Assembly: GCA_014379485.1 (NCBI GenBank)
Contig: JACMLS010000105.1
Span: 1 to 6,644, forward strand
Origin: Bacteroidia bacterium
Lineage (GTDB): Bacteria; Bacteroidota; Bacteroidia; B-17B0; Aurantibacillaceae
Length of the DNA: 6,644 nt
Reading direction: 5' to 3'
The position numbers and the translations under genes are program-made. Shown piece by piece: positions 5,026 through 6,644 of the stretch. The notes beneath the pieces were generated by a model. It searched no databases, was not told where the DNA came from, and was given only the letters and a program-made list of their open reading frames with translations. Numbering within the stretch: position 1 is the first letter of the stretch; each line of letters opens with the position of its first letter.

Positions 5026-6644
5026 ATGAAAAAATATCTCTTAACCCTTGCGAGTGGTTTGTTGGTCATGAGTTCATTCGCGCAAATCAAACTTTCTGAA
5101 GGCCCGGGCCTGAATAATGACGAAGATAACAAAATGAACCGCATGATTGAGGGAGAAGACGGTGCTTTTTACTCTTATCGTATTCGTACCAGAGGAAAAG
5201 GAACCAGCTACATTATTGAAAAATTTGATCGCACAAAACTGACTACACTTTTTTCTAAAGAAGTAGAAATTCCAACAGACCGTACAAAAGTGCTTGATGT
5301 TGAGTTTGCAGGCGGTAAAGTTTTTGTTATTTACAGAACTTATGACAAAGACAAAGAGATCATGAGTGTTTACTTTAAAACTGTTTCTCCGCTGGGTCAG
5401 GTATCTGGTGCCGCAACAGAATTGTTTAACAGAAAAACAGATCATTATGAGTTTATTGATTTTGATATTTCTACCAACCAGAGCAAAAGCAAATTTGCCG
5501 TAAGAACCACTTATAAAGCAAATAAAGAAGATACGTATAAAACAGATTTTATATTGTATGACGCTTCTGCACAGAAAACAATCTGGACAAAAACGGTAAA
5601 TAAATACCTGAAAAAAAGTAACCCCTGGTTTGTATGGAGTTTCAGGTCAACCGAAACTACAGGCTTACTTGGCTTTATGCTTAATGATAACGATGATATT
5701 TATTATGCTTTTAACGAAAAACTTAAAAAAGACGATAAAAAAGATGATCGCTATAACGCAACGGTAGAGATACTGAAAGCTGACAGCAAATCGCCTATTG
5801 CAACAAAACTTGATCTGAATGCAGAATACGTAATTTACGATGCGTCTTTTTGCATGAGCAATAACACCATTATGCTTGCGGGTTTTTTTAAAGATGTAAT
5901 TGAAAGAAAAGGCCGCGACCTTGTAGATGTTGGCGTTTTCAATTATAAACTAAACAACACAACCGGAGCCATAGAAGGAAAAGCAGTTAAAACTTTTGAC
6001 GCGAAAATTCTTACTGCTATTGAGTCAAGCCCTAAAAAAGCAAGAGGCATGAATTACAAAGTAGATTATATTCTTGCAAGCGGCGACGCTTTTTACCTTG
6101 TAGGCGAACAATATATTGTAACTGTACAAGACAGAAACCAGGGTATGCTTGGTGATATTGTTGGCCTTGCATCTGGAGCAAATCCTTTTTACATAGGAAA
6201 GAATTTTATTTATGAATATATGGACGTGATTGTTGCAAAAATAAATGGTAAAGGCGAATTTGAATGGGTTTCTAACTCACCTTTAAGAAATGGAACCACT
6301 ACAATAGATAACCCGCATGTGTTTAAACAATACATTGCATACGTTTCATCAAAAGGACTTTATTTGTTTTATAACGAGCATAGAAAAAACGAAGAAAGAC
6401 TATTGAAACCAGATTATGAACCACGCGACTTGAAAACGCAGGTAACTATACACGGCAGTAATTTTGTTTATTCGAAAATTACACCTGATGGAAAAGTAAA
6501 ACATGCCAAGATCTGTGAAAATGAAACTTATTGCTTTGCCCCTATCCAGGAAAGAGATCTGCACTTTCTGCCACCAGAAGATGCTGAAATATATGTGAAC
6601 GGAAAACCCGACGAAATTATCATTTACCAGGAAGACCACGGAAA
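5026..6644 (+). CDS. Secreted protein of unknown family, 3'-truncated by the window edge
   Basis: The frame is open from the ATG at 5026 to the end of the window, 539 complete codons without a stop. The signal peptide is clear: MKKYLLTLASGLLVMSSFAQ, with Lys2-Lys3, a hydrophobic core and predicted cleavage after Ala19 (SFA|Q). The mature part looks all-beta: short alternating hydrophobic/polar strands with aromatic ends (for example GKVFVIYRTYD, DIYYAFNEKL, DAFYLVGEQYIVTV) and recurring turns rich in Asp, Asn and Gly. That pattern could fit a beta-propeller or stacked-strand fold, but I find no named repeat or catalytic motif. A charged stretch KLKKDDKKDDR lies at about residues 233-243, and two cysteines (497 and 503) sit close enough for a small disulfide loop. 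No lipobox is present, so it is predicted to be released into the periplasm or beyond; any C-terminal sorting domain would lie outside the window. It has its own promoter, separate from the upstream operon. Function unknown. Confidence 0.85.
   Translation, partial: MKKYLLTLASGLLVMSSFAQIKLSEGPGLNNDEDNKMNRMIEGEDGAFYSYRIRTRGKGTSYIIEKFDRTKLTTLFSKEVEIPTDRTKVLDVEFAGGKVFVIYRTYDKDKEIMSVYFKTVSPLGQVSGAATELFNRKTDHYEFIDFDISTNQSKSKFAVRTTYKANKEDTYKTDFILYDASAQKTIWTKTVNKYLKKSNPWFVWSFRSTETTGLLGFMLNDNDDIYYAFNEKLKKDDKKDDRYNATVEILKADSKSPIATKLDLNAEYVIYDASFCMSNNTIMLAGFFKDVIERKGRDLVDVGVFNYKLNNTTGAIEGKAVKTFDAKILTAIESSPKKARGMNYKVDYILASGDAFYLVGEQYIVTVQDRNQGMLGDIVGLASGANPFYIGKNFIYEYMDVIVAKINGKGEFEWVSNSPLRNGTTTIDNPHVFKQYIAYVSSKGLYLFYNEHRKNEERLLKPDYEPRDLKTQVTIHGSNFVYSKITPDGKVKHAKICENETYCFAPIQERDLHFLPPEDAEIYVNGKPDEIIIYQEDHG

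Noticed and set aside
5074..5445. 123-codon open frame on the - strand
   Set aside because: It lies wholly inside the secreted-protein gene, which has a signal peptide, a promoter and an open frame of 539 codons. The antisense translation is rich in Phe, Cys and Val with no domain pattern, as expected for a shadow.
6400..6639. 79-codon open frame on the - strand near the right edge
   Set aside because: Antisense to the same secreted-protein frame, with a low-complexity hydrophobic translation and no recognisable start context.

Overview
The window is AT-rich DNA that looks like a chromosomal segment of a member of the Bacteroidota. Three observations support this. Two intergenic regions carry perfect TAnnTTTG boxes, the -7 element of Bacteroidota promoters. 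Start codons are preceded by A-rich leaders rather than clear Shine-Dalgarno sequences. One exported protein has the signal-peptide ending SFA|Q, which is common in that phylum. No genus can be named from the sequence. I see no RNA genes, mobile elements, CRISPR arrays or phage signatures.

Layout: (1) bases 1-771, + strand, the 3' part of a SIMPL-domain (DUF541) envelope protein whose true start lies before the window. (2) 796-1155, - strand, a small SnoaL/NTF2-like protein convergent with the first gene. (3) 1286-1726, + strand, a VOC/PhnB-type protein divergent from the SnoaL gene and closed by a strong intrinsic terminator at 1749-1793. (4) 1943-3628 and 3625-4911, + strand, an ATGA-overlapping two-gene operon behind a TAnnTTTG promoter. 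It encodes a membrane-anchored, self-processing C45-family Ntn hydrolase/acyltransferase with a C-terminal TPR, followed by a PaaK-like (phenylacetate-CoA ligase family) adenylate-forming enzyme. (5) 5026 to the window end, + strand, a secreted protein of at least 539 residues that I do not recognise. It has its own TAnnTTTG promoter and runs off the right edge without a stop codon.

The most interesting unit is the two-gene operon. A carboxylate-activating ligase translationally coupled to a C45 Ntn enzyme resembles the last two steps of fungal penicillin biosynthesis (aryl-CoA ligase plus acyl-CoA:6-APA acyltransferase). Here, however, the C45 enzyme is predicted to face the periplasm while the ligase has no export signal. 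Activation and transfer would therefore be in different compartments, unless the C45 partner acts as a hydrolase or works on an exported intermediate. The substrate is unknown. The other genes look like ordinary accessory or housekeeping genes with no visible link to this operon.
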